In this document: positions 35,462-42,703 of the stretch, one piece after another | Layout: every line of letters begins with the position of its first letter | How positions within the stretch are numbered: position 1 is the stretch's first letter | Assembly: GCA_013298145.1 (NCBI GenBank) | Contig: JAAFJO010000003.1 | Location: 186,001-250,000 of the forward strand | Reading direction: 5' to 3' | DNA length: 64,000 bases | From: Betaproteobacteria bacterium | Lineage (GTDB): Bacteria > Pseudomonadota > Gammaproteobacteria > Burkholderiales > Casimicrobiaceae | Program-made: the position numbers and the translations under genes | Notes under the pieces: model-generated | What the model was told of the DNA's origin: nothing | What the model saw: only the letters and a program-made list of their open reading frames with translations | Database searches by the model: none

Positions 35462-36586
35462 ATGTCCTACGCCGACCTCAATGGCCAGCGAACCATGGCG
35501 TTTGATAACGTCCGCAATGAGTTTTATGAGGCCGCGATCAAGAAAGTCGTCACGCCCGACTCCGTTGTACTTGACTTAGGCTCGGGCCTCGGCGTACATG
35601 CGCTCATGGCTGCAAGAGCCGGGGCTCGCCGCGTCTTCATGGTGGAACCAGAAAACGTCGTTCACTGCGCTAAAGAAATCGCAAAACACAACGGCTACGG
35701 CGATCGCATCGAAGCGTTTCAAGGGCGCATCGAAGAGGTAGAACTCCCCGAAAAGGTTGATGTCATTATCTCCGTGTTCACCGGAAATCTGTTGTACAGC
35801 GAGGATTTGCTGCCGTCGCTCTATTTCGCCCGCGATAAATGGCTTAAGCCAGGCGGAAGGCTAGTTCCCGACGGAGCAGAGCTCATGCTCGCGCCCATTT
35901 CGATTGAGAAAACATTCGAAGAAAACGTGGCGATCTGGTCAAAACCGCATCGCGGATTCGACTATTCGCCGTTACGGCGATATGCCTCGAACGGCTTTTT
36001 GAACGACCGCAGTAAGAATGCCAGCGGCGAATTGCTTGCGCCGGGGCAAGTGATCGCGAGCGCCGATTTCTACACCGCGCAAGAAACGAACCTCGACGCC
36101 ACCACCACATTTCAAATTGAAAAATCCGGAACCTGCCACGGCCTGCATGCCTGGATTCGCATTCACCTGGGCGACGAATGGGCGGCAACCGGGCCCATTC
36201 AAGCGCCGATGCATTGGACACCCACTACCTTCGCGCTGGATCCACCGCTCGCACTCGCGGAATCGGCGCTGCTCGAAACTCGGCTACGGCGTCCCCCGTT
36301 CGGCGAGTGGACGTGGGCAGTTAGCTCGGGCACTGCGCGCGCGCAGCATTCGACTTTTTTATCCACACCTATTTTGCCTTCGACCTTGAGAAACCGATCT
36401 GAGCGCGGCGCCCCCACCTTATCTGAGCGCGGTTTAGCAACAAAATTCGTACTCGAGCGACTCGACGGAAAAACGCTGAATTCCGAGCATAGCGACGCAG
36501 TCGCCAAAACTTTTCCAACACTTTTTTCGAGCTCTGCGGAGGCTACAAAGTTTGTTGTCGCGCTCGCGGGCCGCTTCGGCGCTTAG
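35462..36586 (+). CDS. PRMT-fold SAM-dependent methyltransferase of the lasso cluster
   Basis: A 374-residue class I methyltransferase whose first 200 residues follow the protein-arginine methyltransferase layout: NVRNEFYEAAI, SAM motif VLDLGSGLGVHALMAARAG, MVEPE, then the region equivalent to the double-E loop and FARDKWLKPGGRLVPD. At the double-E loop the first glutamate is replaced (Val105, in ISVFTGN) while the second is kept (Glu114, in YSEDLL), with the nine-residue spacing intact. Neither predicted lasso core contains arginine. So the acceptor is probably not arginine; a carboxylate, amide or lysine is conceivable (inference). It lies between B2 and cyclase 1 on the same strand with short gaps. 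Confidence 0.85.
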   Translation: MSYADLNGQRTMAFDNVRNEFYEAAIKKVVTPDSVVLDLGSGLGVHALMAARAGARRVFMVEPENVVHCAKEIAKHNGYGDRIEAFQGRIEEVELPEKVDVIISVFTGNLLYSEDLLPSLYFARDKWLKPGGRLVPDGAELMLAPISIEKTFEENVAIWSKPHRGFDYSPLRRYASNGFLNDRSKNASGELLAPGQVIASADFYTAQETNLDATTTFQIEKSGTCHGLHAWIRIHLGDEWAATGPIQAPMHWTPTTFALDPPLALAESALLETRLRRPPFGEWTWAVSSGTARAQHSTFLSTPILPSTLRNRSERGAPTLSERGLATKFVLERLDGKTLNSEHSDAVAKTFPTLFSSSAEATKFVVALAGRFGA

Positions 36587-36603
36587 CCCGCGCGGAAACG
36601 GTA

Positions 36604-38583
36604 ATGAGCGGTATCTGCGGGGTTTTGGCATTGGGGAGCGAGCGCGGGGATCGAGAATGTTTCGCAACGGGGCTCTGCGACCATCTCGTTCGAGAACTCC
36701 TCTGTATGGGGCGCGACGGGTCAAATCGCTGGGCTGAAGAGGATGTATCGCTCGGCCATGTCATGTTGCGTGAGACTCCTGAGTCGGCGAGCGAGAGCCA
36801 ACCGCTTTTGAGCAGCGACGATCGGTTGGTGATGGTGTTTGACGGTCGCATCGATAATCGACCTGCGCTTTTTTCGCTGATCGAAGAATCGGTCGCAATC
36901 GTTCCGCGAAACTGCTCTGACGCCGAACTCGCGCTCCGTGTTTATCAAGTGCTTGGCAACGCGACGCCAACCAAATTGCTTGGTGATTTTGCGTTCGCAG
37001 TATGGAATAGAGCTGAACGGTCTCTCTTTCTCGCGCGTGATCCGGTAGGAGGACGACTGCTTTATTTTGTCCAGACTAAGGACTACTTCGCGTTCGCGTC
37101 CCGCGACGAGGCACTCCTCGCTCTGCCGGGAATTACATCGGCACCGAACTACGAGTTGGTACTTCACGCGTTCGCCCCGCCAATCCCAAAGCCGTCCCAG
37201 TCAATGCGCGGGTGGTATCGTGACATCATGCGTTTTCCTTTTGGGCACGTCGCTGAAATCAAGGCGGGTAGCCCATCCCTCAGGCTGTGGCGCTACCCTC
37301 CCTGGTGCCCTGTTGAGAGCACTTATCCCAGCACCTTTGAGGAGGCGGTAAAGGCTGTCGCAGAACTGCTCGCGCTGGCCACCGCAGATCGCATGCGCGC
37401 CTGCAACATACCTGCCATGCTCATGAGTGGCGGTATCGATTCGGCCTCTGTGATCGCTGCGATGCGCGAGGTCATCCCCGCAACGCCTACATCTGAAAAG
37501 TCGCGTATCGTCGGTTTGTCGCTAGTCGACGAGGGTAATGAATGCTGTGTCGAGACGGCTGCAATTGTGCATTTGCACGAGCACTTTCATACCGAGCCCA
37601 TCTTTGTGTCCACTAGAGCCTCGGTTGGAGCGCAGCTCAAGGCGCATCTGATGCAGCAGTTTTTCGACCGTGCGCACCCACAGGACAACAGCAACGTGAC
37701 CCTATTTCCGTTGTTTCTTAGAGCACGGGAACAAGGGCTCACCAGCGTGCTCACAGGCGCAGGCGGCGATATCGTTTCTGATCGCACCGGAGCTGCGGTT
37801 GCTGGCGTGTGGCGTAGCCACGGACTGTGGCAAGCCTGGAACATGGCGCGTGCATTGAGCCGCAACAACGTCTATTTGCGCGAGACGCCTAGCAGCCGGA
37901 TTTTCTTGCAGGGCTGCCGCGGGCGAATCGCTACTTGGATTCCTCGGTGGCTTAAGCGTGTACTGCGCTGGTTTGCCTCGCGTCCGATCGTTGAGAGAAA
38001 CCCGTTTTTCGACAGGAAAGCGCTCCTGCGGTTGCTTGATGCACGCGAAAGTGGCCCAGGCACGATGCACTACCTCGGGGCCGAGCCTTCGAGTCCAGAA
38101 TCCGCGTCTAATAGCGCGCGCCGTCAGATGCTGCGTGCAGTTGGCGAAGGCCAGGATATGTTGCAACACGCTGCGTCTCGTTATGGCATCACGGCTTCGG
38201 ATGTGTGGAGCGACCTCCGTTTGATCAATTTCTTCCTGCGGCTGCCACTCGCGCTATCTTGTAACGATGGCTGGACGAAAGCGCCGGTACGCGCGTTCTT
38301 GACCCGCAGCGGCGTGAAAACCCGCGTAGCCTACAGGCTTGGGAAGGAACACATCGGTAGCGATCTTTTACGCCCGCTGCAACCCGCAATTCGGGCGTTC
38401 TCCGAATCGGTGCTTACAAAAGTTGGTCCGCTGGGCGTGATTGACGCCAAGCGCCTCGAGACTTACTTCGCCGCGCGCGAAAGCATCACAAATCTTCCTA
38501 GCTCACCGGCGGACGACGCAGCTGAAGACTTGGTCGACGCTACTGCCGCTGTGGCATTTGCAGCTTGGGTGTTGCGAACGTGA
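36604..38583 (+). CDS. Lasso peptide cyclase 1 (asparagine-synthetase-like C protein)
   Basis: A 659-residue ATP-dependent macrolactam synthetase. It has an N-terminal glutaminase-like domain (MSGICGVLALGS, DGRIDNRPALFSLIEE, GDFAFAVWNRAERSLFLARDPVG) without Cys at position 2, so ammonia production is unlikely. The C-terminal synthetase domain has the pyrophosphate loop MSGGIDSASV (SGGIDS 275-280) and TGAGGDIVS. Lasso C enzymes adenylate the Asp/Glu side chain and join it to the core N-terminus. It sits 17 bases after the methyltransferase and 126 bases before precursor 1, with which it is likely paired. Confidence 0.92.
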   Translation: MSGICGVLALGSERGDRECFATGLCDHLVRELLCMGRDGSNRWAEEDVSLGHVMLRETPESASESQPLLSSDDRLVMVFDGRIDNRPALFSLIEESVAIVPRNCSDAELALRVYQVLGNATPTKLLGDFAFAVWNRAERSLFLARDPVGGRLLYFVQTKDYFAFASRDEALLALPGITSAPNYELVLHAFAPPIPKPSQSMRGWYRDIMRFPFGHVAEIKAGSPSLRLWRYPPWCPVESTYPSTFEEAVKAVAELLALATADRMRACNIPAMLMSGGIDSASVIAAMREVIPATPTSEKSRIVGLSLVDEGNECCVETAAIVHLHEHFHTEPIFVSTRASVGAQLKAHLMQQFFDRAHPQDNSNVTLFPLFLRAREQGLTSVLTGAGGDIVSDRTGAAVAGVWRSHGLWQAWNMARALSRNNVYLRETPSSRIFLQGCRGRIATWIPRWLKRVLRWFASRPIVERNPFFDRKALLRLLDARESGPGTMHYLGAEPSSPESASNSARRQMLRAVGEGQDMLQHAASRYGITASDVWSDLRLINFFLRLPLALSCNDGWTKAPVRAFLTRSGVKTRVAYRLGKEHIGSDLLRPLQPAIRAFSESVLTKVGPLGVIDAKRLETYFAARESITNLPSSPADDAAEDLVDATAAVAFAAWVLRT

Positions 38584-38709
38584 TGCTGTGGAATTGGCTA
38601 CACCGTCTGCCTTGGCGCCTGCGCAATCGAAGAGTTCGATCGACGTGGGCCTTGTTACAGGCTCTAGTGGTAAAAAGTAGGTGCGATTCTCGCGGAGGCT
38701 CAAAATATT

Positions 38710-38910
38710 ATGCAAAACATTACAAAGCAAGCGTCACAATTGGTACGCGGAAAGCTGTCTTACGTTGCTCCGACACTGCTGCGGCACGGGAGTGTGTCAA
38801 TGCTGACGTGTTCGGGATCGAGCGGGGGTAATGAGGTTATGAATACCTCCACGTGTCCCAACCCCACGAAAAAAATGCTCGGAGCCGACGGGAACTGTAG
38901 CGCAACCTAA
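38710..38910 (+). CDS. Lasso peptide precursor 1 (predicted 8-residue ring, Ser1-Glu8)
   Basis: A 66-residue precursor. GGAGG lies 11 bases before the ATG. The leader carries the lasso recognition signature YVAPTLLRHG (Tyr18, Pro21, Leu23, Gly27) with Thr33 at +15 from the Tyr, i.e. the usual Thr at position -2. Cleavage after Cys34 leaves a 32-residue core beginning SGSSGGNEVMN, with Glu42 at core position 8, correct for an eight-residue macrolactam. Cutting before Cys34 instead would give a nine-residue ring (Cys1-Glu9). Cys49 and Cys63 are both in the tail and could form a tail-internal disulfide; the core ends CSAT. There is no arginine in the core. The gene directly follows cyclase 1. 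Confidence 0.85.
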   Translation: MQNITKQASQLVRGKLSYVAPTLLRHGSVSMLTCSGSSGGNEVMNTSTCPNPTKKMLGADGNCSAT

Positions 38911-38920
38911 CGGGTTGCGC
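38900..38920 (+). promoter_or_regulatory. Hairpin enclosing the stop codon of precursor 1
   Basis: GCGCAACC (38900-38907) and GGTTGCGC (38913-38920) form a perfect 8-bp stem with a five-base loop that contains the TAA stop. No T-run follows. It could stabilise the precursor mRNA end or partly attenuate reading into the downstream oxygenase gene, letting precursor outnumber enzymes (inference). Confidence 0.6.
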
Positions 38921-38997
38921 CTCCGTCGATCTGCTCCCGCGCGGTGGCCTGACTGTGGCGCGGTTGTCTTCTAATTCAACCAGGTCAAATCCTGCTG

Positions 38998-39594
38998 ATG
39001 CTCTTCGTTAATACGTATTTGCGAGGGCAAAACAATTTGGCAGATGCGCTGTTCGCTTTTGCTACTCAAAATGAGCGTGAATTCGATCTAGCGCGAATTG
39101 CGGCTTCCCACGGGGCGATTGACGTAGGGACCCGGAATTCGAGAGTTTTGCGGCGTTGGGCTGAAACAAGCCAAGCCGAAGAGTTTGGGCATTTAGTGCT
39201 CGAAACAGCGCAAGAAGTCATCTCCTCAATGGGACTCGTTAACTCGACTGTGAGTGACGTTGAGCTGGAGATGGCGCAGCACGGCGATGGTGGTTTTTAT
39301 CGCCGCCATATCGATACCCTCACGGGTACGCATCGAGATAGCGCCGCCCGGGTTCTGTCTTGCGTTTACTACTTCCACGCGCCGCAGAAGCGTTTTACGG
39401 GTGGCAACCTACGGCTATTCCCATTGCCCCTGAGCAGGGGATCACAGGAGCCCTTCGAGATCGAGCCAGTGCACAATAGATTGGTGGTTTTCCCATCTTG
39501 GATGCCACACGAAGTGATGCCGACGCGCGTCCCTAGCCAGCGGTTCGAACACTCGCGCTTCTCGATCAACTGTTGGCTCTACGGACATCGGTAG
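38998..39594 (+). CDS. 2-oxoglutarate/Fe(II)-dependent dioxygenase of the lasso cluster
   Basis: A 198-residue prolyl-4-hydroxylase-like oxygenase. The iron facial triad is visible as His-x-Asp in YRRHIDTLTG and the distal His in PSWMPHEVMP. The following basic residue within RFEHSRFSINCWLYG is placed to bind 2-oxoglutarate. The double-stranded beta-helix strands LSCVYYFH and NRLVVFPSW fit. It lies 87 bases downstream of precursor 1, so a hydroxylation of a lasso core is likely (for example Asp, Pro or Asn). Aspartate beta-hydroxylation by an enzyme of this class is known for the lasso peptide canucin. Which of the two cores it acts on is open. Confidence 0.87.
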   Translation: MLFVNTYLRGQNNLADALFAFATQNEREFDLARIAASHGAIDVGTRNSRVLRRWAETSQAEEFGHLVLETAQEVISSMGLVNSTVSDVELEMAQHGDGGFYRRHIDTLTGTHRDSAARVLSCVYYFHAPQKRFTGGNLRLFPLPLSRGSQEPFEIEPVHNRLVVFPSWMPHEVMPTRVPSQRFEHSRFSINCWLYGHR

Positions 39595-39919
39595 CGCTCA
39601 TCGCGAGCTCGCGCGTTGGCGTTCGCGCGGCTGCTGTGTTGTCACTGAGTGCGGCGTCACGGTGTGGAGATAGGCTAACCACAGGCACGCTGCGAGCGCC
39701 GCCTCGCTGGAGGAGAACGTCGCGGCGGCAGCGGGGTTGAACCTCATTTGCGGCGTCTGCTTGAAACGCAACATTTGCTGAAGCCGTTTTTTTCGCGTGC
39801 CCTCTGACTAATCTGTCGAAATTCTCACGTCGTCAAAGGTAGCCTTCACTACGCTATGATCCATTTGAGTGATGCGCTGCGCATAGCGATCCTTGCTACG
39901 CCACATAGAAGAAAAACGC
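39595..39919. other. Intergenic region before the kinase gene
   Basis: About 325 bases inside the otherwise compact cluster. I searched it for a further precursor (YxxP leader motif) and found none in the frames I read. A TATGAT hexamer at 39855-39860 is a plausible -10 element, with only a weak -35 (GTCAAA-like, near 39832-39837), so an internal promoter for the kinase-methyltransferase-cyclase 2 half is possible. Confidence 0.4.
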
Positions 39920-40897
39920 ATGTCCGACCGAGATAAGACGATTTGGGTTCATCACGCGCACGGGCTGCGCATCGTTGCTGACTTCCAGATCAGTGAGGGT
40001 CAGGCGGTGCGTTGCGACGGCGAGGTGCACAGGAGCAGGGCCGGGGACGTTGTGTTGCGAAAAGTCTCCGCAAAACGACTACCGATCCCGACGCGTGGCG
40101 AATGGAACGTAAGAAACTCAGGCGGCATCTCGGTTGCGCTCGGACACTACGGCACCTTGCTGCACTCCTATTGTGGCTCAGCGGCGCTAATTCCGCCGGA
40201 TGTTGTGGACGTTGAGAACGCAGAGATTTTGGTCTCGCGCGGGAAGTCAATTTCGACGACACGGTTTAATCACACAATCCTGCATGCGTTTATCCCGCAA
40301 ATACTCGCGCTTCGCGATGAGGTCGTGCTGCATTCGACCTCGGTAATTATTGACGGGCGCTGCTATTTGTTCGCGGGCGATAGTGGTATGGGCAAATCAA
40401 CGCTTGCGGCGGGATTTGCTAGGCTCGGGCACACCATCTTCTCCGAGGATATCGCTCGGCTTGAGTTTGCGCACCAGCGTCGCCCGGTCGCGTTCCCAAG
40501 CTATCCAGGCGTGCGGCTGCGAGGGAACAGTTTTCTGTTACCCGCCGATTTGCGGACCAACGAGGTCGGTCGGTTTGGTTTGCCGAAATTTCGTGTCAAC
40601 GCCGAAACTTCGATTGCACAAGAACTGCCAACTCCGGTGCACGCGATTTTCTTCCTTAGGCTAGGAACTACGCTTCGACCAAAAATCGTTCGGTTGAGCC
40701 CGATGCAGGCAATCAAGCCCTACCTCAAAGCCAGCTTCTTACTTGCGTTTCCCAAAGCTACCCGAGCGAGGATCGCGTTCGCGCAAACGGTGAAGCTCGC
40801 CAGCGCGATCCCAGCGTTCAGTTTGAGTTACAAACGATCTGCTCCACATTTTGGGGAGTTGTTGGAAACGCTCGTGGAAAGCGCGAAGCGCGTTTAA
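39920..40897 (+). CDS. HPr-kinase-like kinase of the lasso cluster
   Basis: About 325 residues from the ATG 39920; a start at 39893 adds nine residues. The Walker A loop is GDSGMGKSTL (153-162), followed by GHTIFSEDIARL, the arrangement of the HPr kinase/phosphorylase catalytic domain. The N-terminal part is unrelated to the classical HprK N-domain. In several lasso clusters such kinases (PadeK and ThcoK are the described ones) phosphorylate the hydroxyl of the precursor's C-terminal residue. Precursor 1 ends in Thr, precursor 2 in Asn, so precursor 1 is the likelier substrate (inference). Confidence 0.87.
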   Translation: MSDRDKTIWVHHAHGLRIVADFQISEGQAVRCDGEVHRSRAGDVVLRKVSAKRLPIPTRGEWNVRNSGGISVALGHYGTLLHSYCGSAALIPPDVVDVENAEILVSRGKSISTTRFNHTILHAFIPQILALRDEVVLHSTSVIIDGRCYLFAGDSGMGKSTLAAGFARLGHTIFSEDIARLEFAHQRRPVAFPSYPGVRLRGNSFLLPADLRTNEVGRFGLPKFRVNAETSIAQELPTPVHAIFFLRLGTTLRPKIVRLSPMQAIKPYLKASFLLAFPKATRARIAFAQTVKLASAIPAFSLSYKRSAPHFGELLETLVESAKRV

Positions 40898-40962
40898 TGG
40901 CTTAACCAGTGGTTGGTTTTGAGATTTCATGCGCGCAAGCATCGTCCGAAAGGGTCTTTTGA

Positions 40963-42600
40963 GTGGGCGCTAACGTAAACACGCAATCCAGCGCCGAGAG
41001 CGCGGGGCTGATGAGCTCGGAAGCTGACTGCGCTTTGCTGGTTGCAGAAATCGGGCGCGCCTACGATGCGCTGCCCTACGCGTCTGGCGCCTTCGCGTGC
41101 ACTCACCCCAACCGCCTGGGTGCGATCGGCTACTTGCATGGATTGAACTGCGCAAAGCCCTCTGCATGCCGGGTGCTTGAAATCGGGTGTGCGTCAGGCG
41201 GTAATCTCCTGCCTATCGCGCTGAACTACCCGGCGAGTGAATTTGTAGGCGTTGACTTATCTTCCGCACATATCGCCGAAGCGCGCAGGGCAGTAGACGA
41301 GCTTGCGATAAAAAACGTGCGTTTGATTCGAGCTGACATTCGAGCGCTGCCTCAGGACGTGGGGCGCTTCGACTACATCATTTGCCACGGTGTCTACAGC
41401 TGGGTCCCGAGTGAGGTGCGTCAAAGTATTTTGAAGCTTTGTGGCGAGCGGTTGGCAGCTGGCGGGGTCGCGTACATCAGTTTCAACACCTATCCGGGCT
41501 GGCACAAACACGATCGGCTTCGTCGACTCGTTGACTGCGTCGTTAAGGGGCAAGTGACGGACCCAATCGCAGCCGTTGAAAGAGCCAAGGATTGGCTCCG
41601 GAAATTGCCGACTGGAAAATCATCCGATCCTAGAAGCAACTGGATGGACAACGCGCTGCAAGAATCCATACGCGCTTTTTTGAGTGCCTCCCCTGAGTAT
41701 CTATATCACGAGTACTTGAATCGGGTTAATGAGCCCGAGCAAATTTCTAGCTTTTTGAGGCAAGCGCGTTCGCATGAGCTCCACTACATCAACCACGCCG
41801 ATTGGAGCTATGCCGCTCAAGCCGAACGCGCGGTGGCAGAAGCGAATGTCGAATCGCTTGGCTTGAGCCGCGACGCGCTTGAGACACTCGTAGATGACTT
41901 GCTATGCACACAATTTCGCTGCACGGTGCTTTGCCGCGTTGACGAGACCATAACCGAACGTCCTTTACTAGATCGGCTCGACGAATTGTGGGTCGCGTGT
42001 AGATTTTCGCTTTTGTCGACCGATGCTCAAAGCGACGATCTAGCCAAGCCATCGCCAGCATCGCTAAGCATTGAGCGCAACGGCCAGGTGACGCGACTCA
42101 TGCTTCCGGCGGCAATTGACGTCGTTCAACAAATATGGCGTGCGCGCCCCGAGTATCGAAATGTTGCGAGCATTATTCAAGTTGCAAACCAGCATACGCT
42201 GGGACCAACGGTCACCCACGCGATTCGACACAGCGTTCTAATGCTCACCAAGGCCAACGCTCTTGACCTGGTCATGGAACCGTTTCGAATCAGTTCATGT
42301 CTGTCGCGGCCCCCGAAACTCGACCCCTGGGCCTCGTATCAGCTTAGAGCTGGCGCGAGACACGTGTCTGGGATTAGTCATGAGGAACTGCAGCTCAATG
42401 AAGCCTGGCTCGAAAGTTCGCCAACGAACCGCGCGTTGGGCCCTCTCTCTGAGATGCTTTCTCGCATTGCACAGCAACTTAATGCAGATTCCGCCGTTGA
42501 CGGCTTGATCACCTCCGAGTCGCAAGCGTCGTTCACTGCGCTTCAGCGGAGAGAACTACAGATTCTTCGTTCGCTTCACACTGCGGGTGTTGTCACGTGA
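40963..42600 (+). CDS. Class I methyltransferase with methyltransferase-regulatory-type domain
   Basis: A 545-residue protein. The GTG start at 40963 has AAGGG about eight bases upstream; an ATG at 41011 is an alternative. The SAM-binding domain has VLEIGCASGGNLLPIAL, FVGVDLSSAHIAEA, IRADIRALP and YIICHGVYSWVP. About residues 170-300 (YISFNTYPGWHKHDRLRRLV...) match the regulatory domain that follows such methyltransferases. The last 250 residues are helical and of unknown function. It is 65 bases after the kinase and 103 before cyclase 2, so it probably belongs to the lasso cluster. Whether it methylates a lasso core or another substrate cannot be read from sequence. Confidence 0.82.
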   Translation: MGANVNTQSSAESAGLMSSEADCALLVAEIGRAYDALPYASGAFACTHPNRLGAIGYLHGLNCAKPSACRVLEIGCASGGNLLPIALNYPASEFVGVDLSSAHIAEARRAVDELAIKNVRLIRADIRALPQDVGRFDYIICHGVYSWVPSEVRQSILKLCGERLAAGGVAYISFNTYPGWHKHDRLRRLVDCVVKGQVTDPIAAVERAKDWLRKLPTGKSSDPRSNWMDNALQESIRAFLSASPEYLYHEYLNRVNEPEQISSFLRQARSHELHYINHADWSYAAQAERAVAEANVESLGLSRDALETLVDDLLCTQFRCTVLCRVDETITERPLLDRLDELWVACRFSLLSTDAQSDDLAKPSPASLSIERNGQVTRLMLPAAIDVVQQIWRARPEYRNVASIIQVANQHTLGPTVTHAIRHSVLMLTKANALDLVMEPFRISSCLSRPPKLDPWASYQLRAGARHVSGISHEELQLNEAWLESSPTNRALGPLSEMLSRIAQQLNADSAVDGLITSESQASFTALQRRELQILRSLHTAGVVT

Positions 42601-42703
42601 GGGGTAGAGTACGACCGCACCGCACTGAACAAGCGGATAGTCGGGCCACAAACGTTGATCCATCGGATTCCCCAAAACCTCCATATCACTTCGCCGGGCT
42701 GAT

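Noticed and set aside
39595..39919. A third lasso precursor hidden in the gap before the kinase gene
   Set aside because: No YxxP leader motif or suitable short frame with a Thr at -2 and an acidic residue 7-9 positions later could be read there.
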